This document shows, piece after piece, positions 1 to 5,997 of a DNA stretch of 22,176 bases. Both the position numbers and the translations under genes were made by a program. The stretch comes from DATDYW01 sp964574865 (GTDB lineage Bacteria; Patescibacteriota; Minisyncoccia; Phycocordibacterales; JAACPR01), in the NCBI GenBank assembly GCA_964574865.1, contig CAZNOT010000006.1:1-22176 (forward strand). The letters are read 5' to 3'. The notes beneath the pieces were generated by a model. It ran no database searches and had not been told where the DNA came from. It saw only the letters and a program-made list of their open reading frames with translations. How positions within the stretch are numbered: position 1 is the stretch's first letter; every line of letters starts with the position of its first letter.

Positions 1-16
1 CTCCGCCTGCTATTTG

Positions 17-118
17 TTAAGGTGTCGATAGTGCACCGTTATTATCAAGGTCGTAAACGAGGTCTGTTCCTGCACAACCAATAACACATAACAATAAAAA
101 AATTATTAAATATTTCAT
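17..118 (-). CDS. Small lipoprotein-like peptide, 33 aa, in an AT-rich end segment
   Basis: The reading frame starts at ATG 118 and stops at TAA 17. It gives a hydrophobic signal segment (residues 4-13) followed by a lipobox-like V-I-G-C with the cysteine at position 15, then a short polar tail ending in LSTP. A GGAG ribosome binding site lies 5 nt before the ATG and a TTGTAA-N15-TATAAT promoter lies upstream, so the expression signals are complete. A mature peptide of only 19 residues would fit an entericidin-like peptide or a frameshifted larger lipoprotein. The segment is about 29% G+C, whereas the rest of the window is about two-thirds G+C, and this is the only gene here with a clear Shine-Dalgarno site. 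It may therefore be foreign DNA or an assembly artefact. The function is unknown. Confidence 0.4.
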   Translation of the reverse strand: MKYLIIFLLLCVIGCAGTDLVYDLDNNGALSTP

Positions 119-123
119 AATAT

Positions 124-127
124 CTCC
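124..127 (-). promoter_or_regulatory. Shine-Dalgarno site GGAG of the end-segment peptide
   Basis: GGAG on the minus strand lies 5 nt upstream of the ATG at 118. It is notable because nearly all other starts in the window lack such a site. Confidence 0.5.
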
Positions 128-139
128 TATTTATTTTCA

Positions 140-166
140 ATTATAATAATTTTTTATATTTTACAA
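140..166 (-). promoter_or_regulatory. Promoter TTGTAA-N15-TATAAT of the end-segment peptide
   Basis: The -10 TATAAT is at 140-145 and the -35-like TTGTAA at 161-166 (minus strand). The spacer is short at 15 nt. It predicts transcription from about 133. Confidence 0.4.
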
Positions 167-167
167 C

Positions 168-208
168 CGCCGGGGGCGCCGGGGGGGGCCCCGCGGCTGT
201 TTCGGTCA
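168..208 (-). other. Extreme G/C low-complexity block at a composition boundary
   Basis: The bases from about 168 to 196 are almost only G and C, including a run of eight G. On the minus strand the block can fold (CCGC-GGGG against CCCC-GCGG, with a bulge) and is followed by TTGTAAAATAT. It could therefore be a poor terminator of the gene starting at 725, or the join of two unrelated sequences. Confidence 0.35.
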
Positions 209-221
209 GTTCCGGTTCGGG

Positions 222-725
222 CTAGAGCAGAATCTCCTCGCCCGGCGCGGAGGTGTCGGTCGACTCGACCGAGCCGCCGCACTCCTTGGCCGCCGACTTG
301 AACTCGCCGTAGGCCGACTTCTTGTCGTCCTTGAGCTCGCCGCGGGCGGACTTCATCGCGTCCTTGTAGTTCTTCCAGGCCGACTTCACCGCCTCCCTGA
401 CCTCCTTGCGATCGGTCTTGGCGTAAGCGTCGGAGAGGTCCGACTTACGCTCGGTGAGCGCGGCTTTGACGTCTGCGTTGAACTCGTCGAGCGCCGCGAG
501 GAGCGCGTCCTCGCGTTCGGCGACGGCGGCCGAGAGGCAGGCGAGGTCAGCCGAGTCGAGCGCCTTGCCATCGCGCTTGCCGCGGCGAGACTCGGTCGAG
601 GTCGCGCGGGAATCGTCTTCGCCGACGTCGTCGGAACCTCGGCGCGCGTAGGTCGGGGTCGCGATAACCGTGGCGAGGGTGAGCGCCGCGAGGCCGGCGA
701 GGGCCGCCTTCTTTGTCATCTTCAT
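222..725 (-). CDS. Secreted charged helical protein, 167 aa, CPR-type
   Basis: A lysine-containing N-terminus and a hydrophobic segment (residues 7-23) end in a TYA cleavage-like site near residue 27, so export through Sec is likely. The mature part has a disordered D/E/R/S/T stretch (28-58), then a long helical, strongly charged region (about 60-148) rich in A, K, D and E. It is bracketed by the only two cysteines, C63 and C149, which could pair as a disulfide. Aromatic residues recur in the W/Y/F-K pattern seen in helical bundles. I recall similar proteins with this A/K/R pattern from Parcubacteria, but this was not searched. The start at 725 follows a leader of about 48 nt from a TATAAT box at 774-779, with a hairpin inside it. 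A second ATG at codon 3 is possible. The function is unknown. Confidence 0.75.
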   Translation of the reverse strand: MKMTKKAALAGLAALTLATVIATPTYARRGSDDVGEDDSRATSTESRRGKRDGKALDSADLACLSAAVAEREDALLAALDEFNADVKAALTERKSDLSDAYAKTDRKEVREAVKSAWKNYKDAMKSARGELKDDKKSAYGEFKSAAKECGGSVESTDTSAPGEEILL

Positions 726-748
726 AGATTGAAAGTTTAGACCGGTAA

Positions 749-779
749 GGCGCCCGGAAGGGGGCGCCGCGCAATTATA
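749..779 (-). promoter_or_regulatory. TATAAT box and leader hairpin of the secreted 167-aa protein
   Basis: TATAAT (minus strand) is at 774-779. The predicted leader begins with a perfect 7-bp hairpin (arms 749-755 and 762-768), followed by a G-poor single-stranded stretch up to the ATG at 725. No clear -35 or Shine-Dalgarno site is seen. Confidence 0.5.
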
Positions 780-819
780 CCGTCCCGAAAATGAAGTGGA
801 GATGAAGCGAATTTTCCCC

Positions 820-1242
820 TCAGATCGCGAGGAAAATTGCGCCCGCGGCCACGAGCGTCGCGCCGAGAGCGGATTTCCAGGTGAGCGAGGTGCCGAGGAA
901 CGCCACCGAGAAGATGAGGACGAAGACGACGGACAGTCGATCGAGCGCGGCGACGCCGATGAGCCGGTCGGCAGGCGCGGACTTCACCGCGGCGAAGTAG
1001 GCGAGCCACGAGGCCGCGCCCGCGAGGCCCGAGAGCGCAATCCAGAAGAGCGGTTTGCCCCACACCTGCGAGATTCCCGAGAACTTGCCGAGCGCGAGAG
1101 AGGCCGCGACGAGCGCCGCGGCCATTATTGCCGCGCGCGCGGTGGTGGCGAGGGTCGAGTCAATTTTGTCCAGCCCGATTTTGGCGAAAACGCCGACGAG
1201 GGCGGCGGTCGCCGCGGCAATGAGCGCGTAAATTTGCCACAT
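820..1242 (-). CDS. EamA-type (DMT superfamily) half-size transporter, 140 aa
   Basis: The protein is almost entirely hydrophobic, with about five membrane helices (residues 3-18, 33-52, 63-85, 98-116, 121-140). It ends in the GATLVAAGAIFL pattern typical of EamA repeats of the drug/metabolite transporter superfamily. Full DMT proteins have two such repeats and about 10 helices. At 140 aa this is the single-repeat form, which would work as a dimer. The substrate cannot be told. The start ATG 1242 lies 9 nt after a -10-like TAGGAT. AGGA close to the ATG could act as a weak Shine-Dalgarno site, but sits too near. The upstream gene on the same strand is cut off by a terminator at 1306-1337, so this gene is probably transcribed alone. 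Confidence 0.8.
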   Translation of the reverse strand: MWQIYALIAAATAALVGVFAKIGLDKIDSTLATTARAAIMAAALVAASLALGKFSGISQVWGKPLFWIALSGLAGAASWLAYFAAVKSAPADRLIGVAALDRLSVVFVLIFSVAFLGTSLTWKSALGATLVAAGAIFLAI

Positions 1243-1305
1243 GGTTCCTGGATCCTACCAGGCGCGTCGGGGCTGCGTTTCTTCGGAGAATAATGAGCCG
1301 CTCTT

Positions 1306-1337
1306 TAAAAAAGAGAGCCTCGCCGGTTTTCGGCGAG
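1306..1337 (-). terminator. Intrinsic terminator after the 81-aa membrane protein
   Basis: A perfect 7-bp stem (1319-1325 with 1331-1337) is followed on the minus strand by CTCTCTTTTTT. Confidence 0.8.
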
Positions 1338-1353
1338 ACTTCGAGGGTTCGGG

Positions 1354-1599
1354 CTAGACGAACAGTCGGGCGAGCAGGGCTCTCGTTTGACGCCCGAGCC
1401 AGACCAAGGTGTCGAGCAAGAGCCGCGGCAGCCTGACGAAGGTCAGACGAGCAGACCGAGAAGCGAGCTTCTCGAGCCATTTGGCGTAAGCTTTCGCGTA
1501 CCGCTCGCTGGCCGCTTTCAGGAAGAAGTACGGGGCAGCGGCGAGGAGGGCGAAGAGCGCGCCGAACATGATCAGCAGCTGGAAAAGATCTTTACTCAT
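1354..1599 (-). CDS. Small single-pass membrane protein, 81 aa, unknown
   Basis: I chose the start ATG at 1599, not the longer upstream frame, because the consensus promoter TTGATT-N17-TATAAT ends 6 nt before it and the longer frame would run back through the divergent peptidase gene. The product has one hydrophobic segment (residues 5-23) and then a basic region rich in R, K, L and A with an amphipathic pattern. The topology would be N-out/C-in, with the basic tail lying along the inner face of the membrane. No family is recognised. It is divergent from the M3 peptidase gene at 1667 and shares the 67-nt intergenic region. If transcription starts where predicted, the mRNA has no leader. Confidence 0.65.
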   Translation of the reverse strand: MSKDLFQLLIMFGALFALLAAAPYFFLKAASERYAKAYAKWLEKLASRSARLTFVRLPRLLLDTLVWLGRQTRALLARLFV

Positions 1600-1605
1600 A
1601 TGCCT

Positions 1606-1634
1606 ATTATAACATTTATATTTAAGTAAATCAA
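1606..1634 (-). promoter_or_regulatory. Near-consensus promoter TTGATT-N17-TATAAT, leaderless type
   Basis: The -35 is at 1629-1634, the spacer is 17 nt, and the -10 TATAAT is at 1606-1611 with an extended TG. Only 6 nt separate it from the ATG at 1599, so the predicted first transcribed base is about the A of the start codon. Confidence 0.75.
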
Positions 1635-1666
1635 GTATTCGGCTTTCTGCTAGAGTTCGCCCGCGT

Positions 1667-3490
1667 ATGGCTAAAAAAACTGAGGCAGGCAGCGGCTCCG
1701 CGGGTGCAGAGGCTTGGAATTTGGGCCTCATGTACGCGTCGGCGGCAGACCCCAAGCTCGAGCGTGACGTGCGCGCGCTCGAGAAGGCCTGCGCCGCTTT
1801 CGAGAAAAAGTGGCGCCCGGAAACAAAAAAGTTTGGGGTACCGGCGACGCTCGCCCGCGCCATGCGGGATTACGAGGCGCTCTCGGAGACGCTCGCCGCC
1901 GCGCGGCCAGGCTTCTACCTAGGGCTTTCCCGAGCGCTCGACGCCGAGAGCCAGGAGCTGCGGGCGGCCGAGGGCAAGCTGCACCAGCGCCTCGTCGCGG
2001 CCGGGAACCGAATCGAGTTTTTCACGCTCGCTATCGGCAAACTCGAAGCCGCCGCGCAGGCGCGGGCAATGAGAGCCAAAGAGCTCGCGCCGTACCGGTA
2101 CTTCCTCTCGCGCCTTTTCCTGGCCGCGAAGCACCAGCTGCCCGAGGTTGCCGAGACGCTGTCCAATTCGCTCTCGCGCCCGGGCCGCTCCATGTGGATC
2201 GACATGACGGAAGCTCGCGAGGCGGGCCTGATGGTAGAGAAGGGCGGCAAGTCGGTGCCAATTGCCGAGGCGCTGGCGAGCATTCCATCGATTGATGACG
2301 TGGCCGAGCGCCGCGCGCTCGCCGCGCGCGTCACCGAGGCGCTCAAGGGTATCGCCCCCTACGCCGAAGCCGAGATCAACGCCGTCTACTCCTGGAAGAA
2401 GGCAATGGACGAGGCGCGCGGCTTCAAGAATCCCGAGGACGCCACGTTCCTCAGCTACGAAATTTCCGGCTCGACGGTCGCGGCGCTCCGGCGCGCGGTC
2501 CGCGAGGCGGCGCCGCTGGCGCGCCGCTTCTACGCGGCGAAGGCGAAGATTCTTGGTCTGCCCAAAATGACCTACGCCGACCGTGGCGTCGGGCTCCCGC
2601 CGAACCCGGACGTGCCAGCCTGGCGCCCGACGTTCCGCGAGGCTGCCGACGCGCTCGTCGAGATTCTGCGCCCGGTCGGCGCCTGGTACGTCGAGACTTT
2701 CCGGCGCTACCTGCGCGACGGCCAGATTGACGCCTACCCGAAGAAGGGGAAGACCGGCGGCGCCTTCTGCGCCTCGATTCGCCGCGCGCCGGTGTACGTG
2801 ATGCTCAACCACGAGCCGTCGCCGCGCTCCTTCGCCACGATTGCCCACGAGATGGGCCACGCGTTCCACTCCGAGCACGCCGCCGCGCAGCCCGCGCTCT
2901 ACGAGGGCTACTCGATGGCGACCGCCGAGAGCGCCAGCACCTTCTTCGAGCGCCTGGCGTTCGAGAAAATGGTGGCCGACGCGGCTTCTCCCGAGGCTCG
3001 CTTCGAGCTCCTCTTCCAGAAGGCGAACGACTTCGTCGCCACCGTGTTCCGCCAGATGGCCTGCTTCGAGTTCGAGGCCTCGCTGCACGCGCGCATCCGC
3101 GCCGAAGGGTACCTCTCGGCCGAGGAGATCGCGAAGGAGCACAACCGCGCTATGGCCGCGTACATGGGTGACGCCGTCGAGCTGGTCCCCGACGACGGCT
3201 ACTTCTTCGTGACCTGGTCGCACATCCGGAACCACTTCTACGTGTTCTCGTACGCCTTCGGCGAGCTCGTCGCGAACGCGCTGTACGAGAAGTACCGCCA
3301 GGAGGGCAGCGTCGCCGCCTTCGAGAAGTTCATGGAGGCCGGCGGCTCGGACACCGTCGAGAACATTTTTGCCGCGAGCGGCCTCGACGTCACGGAGCAT
3401 TCCTTCTGGAAGAAAGGGCTGGCCGGCTTCGAGGAGATGGTGGGGGAGATCGAGGCTGAGGCCGAGAAGCGGGCTAGGGGCAAAAAGTAA
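1667..3490 (+). CDS. pepF: M3 family zinc oligoendopeptidase (PepF/thimet-like), 607 aa
   Basis: This is a cytosolic metallopeptidase that cleaves short peptides, recycling amino acids from imported or degraded protein. The zinc site is HEMGH at residues 394-398. The third ligand is probably E421 in the following TAESAST segment, spaced as in M3 enzymes. Near the C-terminus, H-I-R-N-H-F-Y-V-F-S-Y-A-F-G matches the tyrosine-containing substrate-binding region of the M3B (oligoendopeptidase F) subfamily. The length of 607 aa is normal, and no signal peptide is present. The ATG at 1667 follows an extended -10-like TGCTAGAGT at 1648-1656, giving a leader of only about 3 nt. The first 15 residues are low-complexity. 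The gene stands alone, divergent from a small membrane protein gene. The family assignment is secure; the exact substrate is not known. Confidence 0.95.
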   Translation: MAKKTEAGSGSAGAEAWNLGLMYASAADPKLERDVRALEKACAAFEKKWRPETKKFGVPATLARAMRDYEALSETLAAARPGFYLGLSRALDAESQELRAAEGKLHQRLVAAGNRIEFFTLAIGKLEAAAQARAMRAKELAPYRYFLSRLFLAAKHQLPEVAETLSNSLSRPGRSMWIDMTEAREAGLMVEKGGKSVPIAEALASIPSIDDVAERRALAARVTEALKGIAPYAEAEINAVYSWKKAMDEARGFKNPEDATFLSYEISGSTVAALRRAVREAAPLARRFYAAKAKILGLPKMTYADRGVGLPPNPDVPAWRPTFREAADALVEILRPVGAWYVETFRRYLRDGQIDAYPKKGKTGGAFCASIRRAPVYVMLNHEPSPRSFATIAHEMGHAFHSEHAAAQPALYEGYSMATAESASTFFERLAFEKMVADAASPEARFELLFQKANDFVATVFRQMACFEFEASLHARIRAEGYLSAEEIAKEHNRAMAAYMGDAVELVPDDGYFFVTWSHIRNHFYVFSYAFGELVANALYEKYRQEGSVAAFEKFMEAGGSDTVENIFAASGLDVTEHSFWKKGLAGFEEMVGEIEAEAEKRARGKK

Positions 3491-3604
3491 GCCGCTTCAC
3501 ACGGGCGCAGTTCGCGGCCAGCCTGAGCGCGTCGCGGCCGTGTCCGAGGAGGCCGAGCTGCGGCAGAAGCGGGCGGGCAACCCGACCCGGAAGCGGGGCG
3601 TTAA

Positions 3605-3632
3605 TTGACATTACGCTTGTATTTGTTATAAT
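3605..3632 (+). promoter_or_regulatory. Consensus promoter TTGACA-N16-TATAAT
   Basis: A perfect -35 (3605-3610) and a perfect extended -10 (TG-T-TATAAT, 3627-3632) are separated by 16 nt. It predicts a start near 3639 and a leader of about 105 nt before the ATG at 3745. The last 40 nt of the leader are A/C-rich and nearly G-free, with no Shine-Dalgarno site. The rest of 3491-3744 holds no gene. Confidence 0.85.
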
Positions 3633-3744
3633 GTTACCCGTAACAATTGACCCTTGAAACCCCCAGGTTCAGGCCCGCCCACGCGCGGCCGCTCCCCAAC
3701 GTTTCCAATCAAACGAAAACCAATACCCAACACCAATACAAAAA

Positions 3745-4275
3745 ATGAAACGACTCACCTCAGAATCAGTCATCACCGAAACCTACGAGGGCGGCCTCAC
3801 CCTCATTCGCTACCCGATCATCGCCGTTGACTACGCGGCGGTCGGTCGCGATGGCGGCTACGCCGCCATGCTCCGCCAGGCCTACGGCGAGGGCTGCTTC
3901 TGCAACCCCGATATCACCCCGGAGAAATTCCCGGTCGCGGGCGATGGCCTCGTTCACCTCGAGCCGGCGATCCTCGCCTTCGGGCGGAACGTCTCCTCCG
4001 ACGAGGAGGTCGTCGAGACGGCCGCGGCGCTCTGCCCCGAGGACCCGTGGGCGGTCGGCGAAATCGCCGGGCTCTGCGCCTTCACGGGCGCCCACCCCGA
4101 CCTCCAGCGGGCGAACCCGATCTCGGCTCTCGGTTCCGTGGCCGAGGTGCGCGGCAGCCGCGTCACACCCTGCGCGTTCGGCTTCGACGTGCGCCGGGTG
4201 GTCGGCCTCCGTGGCTGGGGCTGCGGCTGGGCTGCCCACGAACGGTTCTTCGTCGCCCGCATCGCCTCGAAATAG
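3745..4275 (+). CDS. Unknown cytosolic protein, 176 aa, six cysteines
   Basis: I do not recognise a family. The protein has no signal peptide or membrane helix. It contains six cysteines (51, 53, 97, 111, 143, 160), including a C-F-C pair, a G-W-G-C-G-W segment near the end, and mixed alpha/beta-like composition. It is the only gene here with a fully consensus -35/-10 promoter, and it has a strong terminator 56 nt after the stop. That suggests a well-expressed single-gene unit. The ATG at 3745 lies at the end of a G-poor leader without a Shine-Dalgarno site. The cysteine number could support metal binding, but no classical motif is seen, so no function is proposed. Confidence 0.75.
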   Translation: MKRLTSESVITETYEGGLTLIRYPIIAVDYAAVGRDGGYAAMLRQAYGEGCFCNPDITPEKFPVAGDGLVHLEPAILAFGRNVSSDEEVVETAAALCPEDPWAVGEIAGLCAFTGAHPDLQRANPISALGSVAEVRGSRVTPCAFGFDVRRVVGLRGWGCGWAAHERFFVARIASK

Positions 4276-4330
4276 GGCGCTCGGACCTCGGCCCGGCTCG
4301 GCCCCTCTGAACCTTGGACCCTTCGGTCCT

Positions 4331-4366
4331 CCGCCGGCAACGAACGTTGCCGGCGGATTTCTTTTT
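4331..4366 (+). terminator. Strong intrinsic terminator of the six-cysteine protein gene
   Basis: A perfect 12-bp stem (4331-4342 with 4345-4356) is followed by ATTTCTTTTT. Confidence 0.9.
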
Positions 4367-4367
4367 G

Positions 4368-4599
4368 TACAATTGCCCGCGGCAGGTGGAACGCCGTCGG
4401 CCACGGCTCTCGGCACCCTGCCCGCAACGCCCGCGGACAGAATCTGGCGGGCTACGGCTCGCCGGAGCGCGACGCGGGTGCGGTCTCAAAAACGAGGCAG
4501 TTGGCGCGGGGCGCTCCGGCGGCGCCAGCCTGTTCGCTCGCTACCGCCACCAGATTACGAGCGGAAGCTCGGCCGCCCGCCTCGGCGTAGGCTCCAGGT
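4368..4599 (+). other. Gene-free structured stretch, possible non-coding RNA
   Basis: No convincing protein is encoded between the terminator and the tRNA. The stretch starts with a GTACAAT box (4367-4373) like those in front of several genes here. It contains a small hairpin (4447-4464) and a long one whose outer 10-bp arms are perfect (4462-4471 with 4511-4520), with the two overlapping at 4462-4464, and an inner GTCTC/GAGGC stem. Features of RNase P RNA, tmRNA or SRP RNA were looked for and not found. It may be only the 5' flank of the tRNA. Confidence 0.3.
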
Positions 4600-4628
4600 T
4601 TGAATCGGGGACGGCCGGCTGCTATAGT
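4600..4628 (+). promoter_or_regulatory. tRNA-Ala promoter TTGAAT-N17-TATAGT
   Basis: The -35 is at 4600-4605, the spacer is 17 nt, and the extended -10 (TG-C-TATAGT) is at 4623-4628. The predicted start near 4635 is about 9 nt before the mature tRNA. Confidence 0.8.
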
Positions 4629-4643
4629 CTCGCCGCTCCGATT

Positions 4644-4716
4644 GGGCCTGTAGCTCACTTGGTAGAGCGCGTCATTCGCATTGACGAGGTAAGGGGTTCG
4701 ATTCCCCTCAGGTCCA
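4644..4716 (+). tRNA. tRNA-Ala, anticodon CGC
   Basis: A 73-nt cloverleaf can be drawn. The acceptor GGGCCTG pairs with CAGGTCC, including the G3-U70 wobble that marks alanine tRNAs. The D stem is GCTC/GAGC. The anticodon stem CGTCA/TGACG encloses loop TTCGCAT with anticodon CGC. The T stem AGGGG/CCCCT has a TTCGATT loop, and the discriminator is A. The CCA end is not encoded (the following bases are CAA), so a CCA-adding enzyme is needed. It reads GCG, a frequent codon in this GC-rich sequence. It has its own promoter and terminator. Confidence 0.95.
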
Positions 4717-4719
4717 CAA

Positions 4720-4767
4720 GGAAACCCCGCCCGCGCTGCCGTTACGGCGCGGGCGGGGTTTCCTTTT
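4720..4767 (+). terminator. Terminator after tRNA-Ala
   Basis: A perfect 17-bp stem (4720-4736 with 4747-4763), with a 10-nt loop, is followed by TTTTC. It begins 4 nt after the tRNA. Confidence 0.9.
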
Positions 4768-4783
4768 CTGTGCCGCCGGCGTG

Positions 4784-4789
4784 TACAAT
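4784..4789 (+). promoter_or_regulatory. -10 box TACAAT of the cyclophilin gene, leaderless type
   Basis: TACAAT preceded by G ends 8 nt before the ATG at 4798. The same GTACAAT box precedes the genes at 6496 and 6978. Confidence 0.6.
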
Positions 4790-4797
4790 CTCGCCCT

Positions 4798-5490
4798 ATG
4801 GAAAACAAAACGCCGCTCGTCGTTCTCGCCGCGGCCGCGCTCGCCGCGGCCGCCTGGTACTTCCTCCCGTCGCCGTCGGCAGCTCCCGGGGCGCCGTCGC
4901 CCGCGGCCACCTCGACGACGCGCGCGGCCGCGACCACGACGGACGACCGTGCTAACCTCCCACCCATGAACGAAAACAACGCGACCACGACCCGCGTCCG
5001 ACTTTCCACGTCCGCCGGCGATATTGTCCTCGAGCTCTACACCGGCCAGACGCCGATCACGGCCGGCAACTTCATTAAGCTCGCCAAGGAGGGCTACTAC
5101 GACGGCACCAAGTTCCACCGCGTCATCGACGGCTTCATGCTGCAGGGCGGCGACCCGCTCACGAAGGACGACTCGCAGTCGGCGCGCTGGGGCACGGGTG
5201 GCCCGGGCTACACGATCGAGGACGAGTTCGTCGCGGGCCTCTCGAACGTGCGCGGCACGATCTCGATGGCGAACACGGGCGCGCCGAAGACCGGCGGCAG
5301 CCAGTTCTTCATCAACCTCGTCGACAACACCAACCTCGACTTCGACAAGCCGCCGATGACCAGCCGCCACCCGGTGTTCGGCCGCGTGGTCGAGGGGCTC
5401 GACGTCGTCGATGAAATCGGCCAGGTCGCGACCGACCCGCGCGACCGGCCGATCGAGGCTGTGGTGATTCAGAAGGTCACGGTCGAGTAA
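4798..5490 (+). CDS. Membrane-anchored cyclophilin-type peptidyl-prolyl isomerase, 230 aa
   Basis: The enzyme catalyses cis-trans isomerisation of X-Pro bonds and helps proteins fold. The N-terminus has a membrane segment (residues 7-23) followed by a P/A/T/S-rich linker (24-65), so the catalytic domain (about 66-230) would sit outside the membrane as an anchored foldase. Cyclophilin hallmarks are present: F-H-R-V-I (catalytic R108), Q-G-G-D-P (Q116), the G-G-S-Q-F-F-I segment (Q169) and H-P-V-F-G-R-V (H191). A TACAAT box lies 8 nt before the ATG. An internal ATG at codon 57 (4966) is itself preceded by TAACCT 7 nt upstream and would give a soluble 174-aa form. No Shine-Dalgarno site is seen. 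Confidence 0.93.
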   Translation: MENKTPLVVLAAAALAAAAWYFLPSPSAAPGAPSPAATSTTRAAATTTDDRANLPPMNENNATTTRVRLSTSAGDIVLELYTGQTPITAGNFIKLAKEGYYDGTKFHRVIDGFMLQGGDPLTKDDSQSARWGTGGPGYTIEDEFVAGLSNVRGTISMANTGAPKTGGSQFFINLVDNTNLDFDKPPMTSRHPVFGRVVEGLDVVDEIGQVATDPRDRPIEAVVIQKVTVE

Positions 5491-5504
5491 GGTTTCTCCT
5501 CTCG

Positions 5505-5538
5505 GAAAAAGAAAAGCGCGCCCCGAACGGGGCGCGCT
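5505..5538 (-). terminator. Terminator after the 77-aa protein gene
   Basis: A perfect 9-bp GC stem (5516-5524 with 5529-5537) is followed on the minus strand by TTTTCTTTTT. The TAA stop of the gene is 4 nt before the stem. The hairpin also lies just after the cyclophilin gene but has no T-run on the plus side. Confidence 0.85.
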
Positions 5539-5541
5539 CGC

Positions 5542-5775
5542 TTAGCGCTTCGACTCGGCGAGGATTCGTTCCAGGAACGCCGGCTCCACCGGAACCCAGA
5601 CGTCGGAATAGAAACCGACGCCCCTGCTGCCGCCCTCGCGGTGCACGATGATGTTCGCCTGCTGGTAGAGGGCGCCGCGCTCGTACCTGAGCGCGCCTGT
5701 CGGCAGGACGCTCTCGGGCGGGCCGTCTTTTGCGGCTATTGGGCGGGTGACGATCGGATTCGTTTCGATTTTCAT
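5542..5775 (-). CDS. Unknown small soluble protein, 77 aa
   Basis: No signal peptide or membrane helix is seen and no family is recognised. The C-terminal part, with alternating aromatic and charged residues (about 48-77: G-F-Y-S-D-V-W-V-P-V-E-P), looks like folded protein rather than chance translation. A terminator starts 4 nt after the stop, and the ATG is preceded by an A-rich, nearly G-free leader. Both support a real gene. No Shine-Dalgarno site is present. Confidence 0.6.
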   Translation of the reverse strand: MKIETNPIVTRPIAAKDGPPESVLPTGALRYERGALYQQANIIVHREGGSRGVGFYSDVWVPVEPAFLERILAESKR

Positions 5776-5802
5776 ATTTCGTTTTCTGTTTGGATAAAGA
5801 TC

Positions 5803-5831
5803 GAGCCGGCCCCCGTTGCGGGGGCCGGCTC
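5803..5831 (-). other. Perfect 12-bp hairpin between small ORFs
   Basis: Arms 5803-5814 and 5820-5831 pair perfectly around a 5-nt loop. The minus-strand tail GATCTTTATCC is only weakly T-rich, so this is at best a poor terminator for a transcript starting near 5930. It may instead be a leader structure upstream of the gene starting at 5775. Confidence 0.4.
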
Positions 5832-5853
5832 TCGTTCCGGTGTGGGTAAATCC

Positions 5854-5925
5854 CTACCGGCGCGCGCGTCGAACCCCGATCGTCTCGGGGCGCCAGGTCT
5901 CTGCGGTGCGGGCGTGGTGCCTCAT
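5854..5925 (-). CDS. Candidate 23-aa arginine-rich micro-ORF
   Basis: An ATG at 5925 follows a TTAGAGT box (5937-5942 plus one) by 11 nt, the same arrangement as other starts in this window. The frame encodes 23 residues, seven of them arginine, and stops at TAG 5854. A 12-bp hairpin follows at 5803-5831. It may be a real micro-protein, or the region may make a small RNA. The coding evidence is weak because of the length. Confidence 0.2.
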   Translation of the reverse strand: MRHHARTAETWRPETIGVRRARR

Positions 5926-5969
5926 GGGTGACGAGTACTCTAACTCTTTTCTCGTTCGCGCGCCGATCC

Positions 5970-5997
5970 AAAAGAAAAGCCACCGGGTTAGGGCGGC
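5970..5997 (-). terminator. Terminator containing the stop codon of the 144-aa protein
   Basis: The stem 5979-5984 with 5992-5997 (one G-U pair) is followed by TTTTCTTTTGG on the minus strand. The TAA stop (5988-5990) lies in the loop. Confidence 0.8.

Noticed and set aside
1243..1256. AGGA near ATG 1242 as a Shine-Dalgarno site
   Set aside because: It is too close to the start codon for normal spacing, and a TAGGAT -10-like box explains the same bases in line with the neighbouring genes.
1600..1863. Longer N-terminus for the 81-aa membrane protein
   Set aside because: It would cover the promoter and overlap the divergent peptidase gene, and the added residues are not protein-like.
1919..3400. 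493-codon open frame antisense to the M3 peptidase gene
   Set aside because: Its sequence is low-complexity V/L/R/A/E text without domains, produced by the codon bias of the peptidase gene on the other strand.
4314..4955. Plus-strand open frame across the terminator, tRNA and next gene start
   Set aside because: It runs through a strong terminator and a tRNA gene and has no protein-like character; a GTG after the GTACAAT box does not rescue it.
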